From: Clostridium sp. CS001
GTDB lineage: Bacteria; Bacillota; Clostridia; Clostridiales; Clostridiaceae
DNA length: 64,000 bases
Assembly (NCBI RefSeq): GCF_020443565.1
Contig: NZ_JAIZZN010000007.1
Coordinates: 62,001-126,000 of the forward strand
Direction of reading: 5' to 3'
Part shown: in pieces, positions 62,301 through 64,000 of the stretch
How the letters are laid out: every line of letters begins with the position of its first letter
Position numbering within the stretch: the stretch's first letter is position 1
The notes under the pieces: model-generated
Told to the model about the DNA's origin: nothing
Databases searched by the model: none
What the model saw: the letters and a program-made list of their open reading frames with translations, nothing else
Program-made: the position numbers and the translations under genes

Positions 62301-63108
62301 TATTAATCTTATACATTTTGTTTTTTGAAATACCTTCTGTTCTTAGTGTTATTACCTTTCTTAAATTATCCAAGCTAGATTTTACTACGGTAACAGCACT
62401 CTCTATTTTATAATTATCAATATTTATAGCTGAAATGTAATCTAGTGCTTTATCAAACTCAATTTTAACTTCATTTGTATCAGAACATTTTACACTTACT
62501 GGCTTTGGTGCTGTTTTTTCTACTGCAATACCTGTAAAATTAATTTCCCTATCAGCTATTAATTTGTATGCTTTACCAGCAACCATTGCTTCAGTTTCTA
62601 ATACTATCACTTTGTTTGACTCTATAACAAAATCTTTAATTTCTAAAGCTTTCCCGGAACTCTTTTCAGTTATTTTAAAGTCATTTATTAGGTTGTGGCT
62701 TGTAGCCTCTTGTAAATCGACCTGCACTCTGGTATTAGAAATGGCCTTTGCCGCTATAATCTTTATGCTTTTATCTATTACCACAGCATCACAATCACCA
62801 CTATCAAACTTTGTTTCTGCACCTTTGACATTTTTATATGTTACTGCTGGAATGGTTCTTGGAGGAACCATTACTCCACTTATATTTTCTATCCAATTAC
62901 CTTGGAAATCCTTAACATAAACTTTACCTCCAGCAACTATTGCATTAATGATTTCTTTACTATGCGCTGGGTCATTAGCATAAGCTAAATCAAAAGCTTT
63001 ATTGCCTATGACAACCGTACCCTTATCCATTTCTGCAAGAACCTTAGGGGATGTTAACCCTACTATCATTAAAGCTATAATTATTGTACTTATAATTTTT
63101 TTGCCCAC
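59368..63108 (-). CDS. Giant S-layer-like protein with SbsA-type Ig repeats
   Basis: This 1246-residue protein has a signal peptide (KKIISTIIIALMIVGLTSPKVLA) and then the NGTVVIGNKA module (about 27-115: GTVVIGNKAFDLAYAND, EIINAIVAGGKVYVKDF, WIENISG). About eight Ig-like repeats of the SbsA/SbsC kind follow (for example DTIVTLTFNESNALDLDTVL, STTVNIIFNEDIVKLS, KTIRVTFNERIKV). Each pairs an N-x-T-V-x-V-x-F-x-E strand with a GKxYxLxVxxI strand. No sortase or SLH signal is seen. I use GTG 63108, 9 nt after GGAGG; the TTG at 63117 directly abuts that site. Confidence 0.8.
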   Translation of the reverse strand: MGKKIISTIIIALMIVGLTSPKVLAEMDKGTVVIGNKAFDLAYANDPAHSKEIINAIVAGGKVYVKDFQGNWIENISGVMVPPRTIPAVTYKNVKGAETKFDSGDCDAVVIDKSIKIIAAKAISNTRVQVDLQEATSHNLINDFKITEKSSGKALEIKDFVIESNKVIVLETEAMVAGKAYKLIADREINFTGIAVEKTAPKPVSVKCSDTNEVKIEFDKALDYISAINIDNYKIESAVTVVKSSLDNLRKVITLRTEGISKNKMYKINIKNIMGIDGAKITNFARDFVGKEDKLPPTAGTVVSIATTNNRIKLSFNDEHGVEKKSAENKENYLIKTGTTELDIISIKALDENNDGYYDAVEVLTETQNPGKKYEVSLSNLMDDSILRNVIKKPLVFSFYGKATDRQAPEVDRASVKSLNDTIVTLTFNESNALDLDTVLDTSNYEFNGDLEATSIKLINDKDLYSSDAKTALITTTEQTKGRSYTLTVKNIADEYGNYIKPIINNNYPKYYFNALGADTIAPYVISIVSVNSTTVNIIFNEDIVKLSAQDPTNYTIASSISDLGTAVKAELQADRRTVKLTTLLQEANERYTITITGIADILGNTAEGATAKFMAKKITADTEKPTIIYASLVNKDEIWVYFSEAVIYNSSLSTNVLKASANGIDNTNFVKLSYVDSIEGGTILVFKPSVTLPSAVKEGTTVYLNDFTANLIRDYSGNVVDYRGQSSNIYNRVQFIYYNVAPNDAPEVVDCQQVNAKTIRVTFNERIKVVGNVPTILGTAHVSSDNTFIDFVSSSNYNNTFKVNFHGVVTDMTGMKAKDIYTEVYPWISDADKPEILNVYAVDNSTVRIETSEELGSKWIAPQVGSYRLYRIDGYGRKVYLVGLSKTCGEEAYQHVNFIVTSELLRGDTTYYLEVIGGARDIAGNYMELRGLEPYILQGSDKVDNKVEDGIAIINSSTFRLVDETISSATLRVRDSNAPSGWINVGTLKGVPQAGSSNALEFKSPIALVEASSYEVSYKNSVGKLCSYEFSGIAINPVVRVLIDSNKLAKIDYSGVNTQIQTIKAYKLIKEFNGSDSKFMSVSILGADTEKQYTNGLNLGDIVYVVIEDKIGANVIYAGSAEVYSTSEKYNIPGKELPDTISPKASVKSATLIVGEVITTARSSEIGAIYLVNTATKPKSLSELEVLVSTGFAKKVTVTKADQSTKIATKDLVPGIYVVYAVDMAENMSLPSEGQIKLQKNRYNK

Positions 63109-63231
63109 AAATTTCAACCTCCCACATCCTTTACTATACTAGTCTCTTTTATTATTGTATGCAGAGGTTTTGAAATTGTTTCTTTAAACTTTATTTTTTC
63201 AATTAAGTGGTGCTTTAATATATTTAAAAAT

Positions 63232-63261
63232 AAAAAAAGGCCCAACATCGAGCCTTTTTTT
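63232..63261 (-). terminator. Terminator of the rightmost surface gene
   Basis: AAAAAAAGGC pairs with GCCTTTTTTT around a 10-nt loop, 40 bp after the stop at 63302. Confidence 0.85.
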
Positions 63262-63301
63262 ACAGAACATTACCAATTACTTTTCTATCCTAAGTGCTAT
63301 T

Positions 63302-64000
63302 TTATTCTTTTCCCATAGTTACTCCTATGCCATTAGCATAAGTAGTATCATTTTCTCCTGTTATATTCATTATAGAATTTATCTTTAGAGAATAGCTTTC
63401 ATCAAAGTTTAAATTTTCGAACTTTAATATTAAAGTATTATCATTTACAAGATTTACACCACTACAGGTTATAATAATTTTTCTACTATCCCCTTGATTA
63501 CATTCTAAAACGTAGTTATTAGCATTTAGATTAGTTCCACCCTTTAGTATTTCTCCATTAAAGGTAACCTTGACAGTATCATTACCAATTATAACTGCAT
63601 TATCAATATAGGTGTTCAAATGCTTCTCATCGCTACCAACAAATTGATAATAATCATTTGTTGGCACAGAATTTCCTAGTTCATCCTTTAGATAAGGTGA
63701 AATAGTAATCTTATATTCATTATTTCCTTTTAACTCTTTATTTAGATAAAGCTTTACCATATTAGGTGTTTGTTCCTGATTGTAGTATACTTTTCTAGGT
63801 GTATCTGCAAAACTAGAAATGCTTACTCCCTGTATTTTATAAAGTCCCACATTAGTTGCAGTATCTTTATTAAGATTACTGTTAAAGTATACATTTAAAG
63901 TTTTATTATCTACTGCCACTACATCAACTACATGTAGTCCTTCACCTTGAGAACCATCCCACATTACTTTGTACTTGTCTACTTTTATTGTACTAAGATT
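63302..64000 (-). CDS. C-terminal part of another SbsA-type surface protein (5' end outside window)
   Basis: The frame is open through the right edge, so the 233 residues present are only the C-terminal end. At least two Ig-like repeats are visible (DNKTLNVYFNSNLNKDTA, YKITISPYLKDELGNSVP, then NDTVKVTFNGEILKGG and SYSLKINSI), the same type as in the neighbouring giant protein. The chain ends VTMGKE with no sorting signal. A window further right should show an N-terminal module; NGTVVIGNKA would be expected. Confidence 0.75.
   Translation of the reverse strand, partial: NLSTIKVDKYKVMWDGSQGEGLHVVDVVAVDNKTLNVYFNSNLNKDTATNVGLYKIQGVSISSFADTPRKVYYNQEQTPNMVKLYLNKELKGNNEYKITISPYLKDELGNSVPTNDYYQFVGSDEKHLNTYIDNAVIIGNDTVKVTFNGEILKGGTNLNANNYVLECNQGDSRKIIITCSGVNLVNDNTLILKFENLNFDESYSLKINSIMNITGENDTTYANGIGVTMGKE

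Noticed and set aside
1-64000. CRISPR arrays
   Set aside because: No regularly spaced direct repeats with unique spacers were found; the short repeats seen are dispersed or inverted.
1-64000. tRNA or rRNA genes
   Set aside because: No cloverleaf with GGTTCGAATCC-type T-arm and no rRNA core sequence were noticed, although a tRNAscan search was not possible.

Overview
The base composition is strongly A+T rich. Ribosome binding sites are strong, TTG and GTG starts are common, and the gene families (GapN, PckA, MurT/GatD, SLAP-domain proteins, PanG-type pantothenate genes) are those of a Firmicute, most likely Clostridium sensu lato. I do not name a species.

The window has two halves of different character. 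Positions 1 to about 16,800 are an accessory region. It holds a RloA/RloB gene pair (937-2945) and a CBASS-type anti-phage operon made of a small repeat protein, a Cap15-like membrane effector and a CD-NTase (3280-5248). Next is about 1.2 kb of apparently untranslated DNA with tandem, internally repeated RNA-like folds (5302-6480). A plasmid-type partition cassette follows: RHH protein, ParA and a ParB-like adaptor (6676-7987), then a coiled-coil RHH protein (8547-9485). After that come a decayed WG-repeat gene and a Tn3-family transposase remnant that keeps one terminal inverted repeat (9952-11365). The region ends with a compact, unfamiliar peptide-modification cluster (11861-15900) and an IS200-type element (16080-16803). 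This looks like an integrated plasmid or mobile element in decay. Its right edge abuts an orphan cobalamin riboswitch whose regulated gene is missing.

Positions from about 17,250 onward look like ordinary chromosome. They include an amidohydrolase flanked by two related inverted-repeat elements (one carrying a nested second element) and a complete panG-panB-panC-panD operon. Metabolic and housekeeping genes follow: gapN, plsC, pckA, RNase H, an FtsH-like protease, rhomboid, an HD-GYP protein, a Fur-family regulator, pepD, mntP and corA. Envelope genes (capA-like, murT, gatD, a polysaccharide deacetylase) and two paralogous XRE-TPR regulators are also here.

From 51,655 to the right edge the window is a cell-surface gene cluster. 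Three secreted proteins share an N-terminal NGTVVIGNKA module, a separate ~75-residue 'A-x-FGS' domain occurs four times in three proteins, and there is a two-copy SLAP-domain protein. This suggests an S-layer-like system.

The strongest candidate for an undescribed system is 11861-15900. It encodes a PLP-dependent fold-III decarboxylase, a 26-residue peptide with its own ribosome binding site, a 19-bp attenuator-like hairpin, a PqqD-like/radical SAM/SPASM protein and a second radical SAM protein. This layout fits a ribosomally made, post-translationally modified peptide or a peptide-derived small molecule. The CBASS operon with its extra repeat protein, the folded RNA tract upstream of parA and the surface-domain family are the next most interesting.
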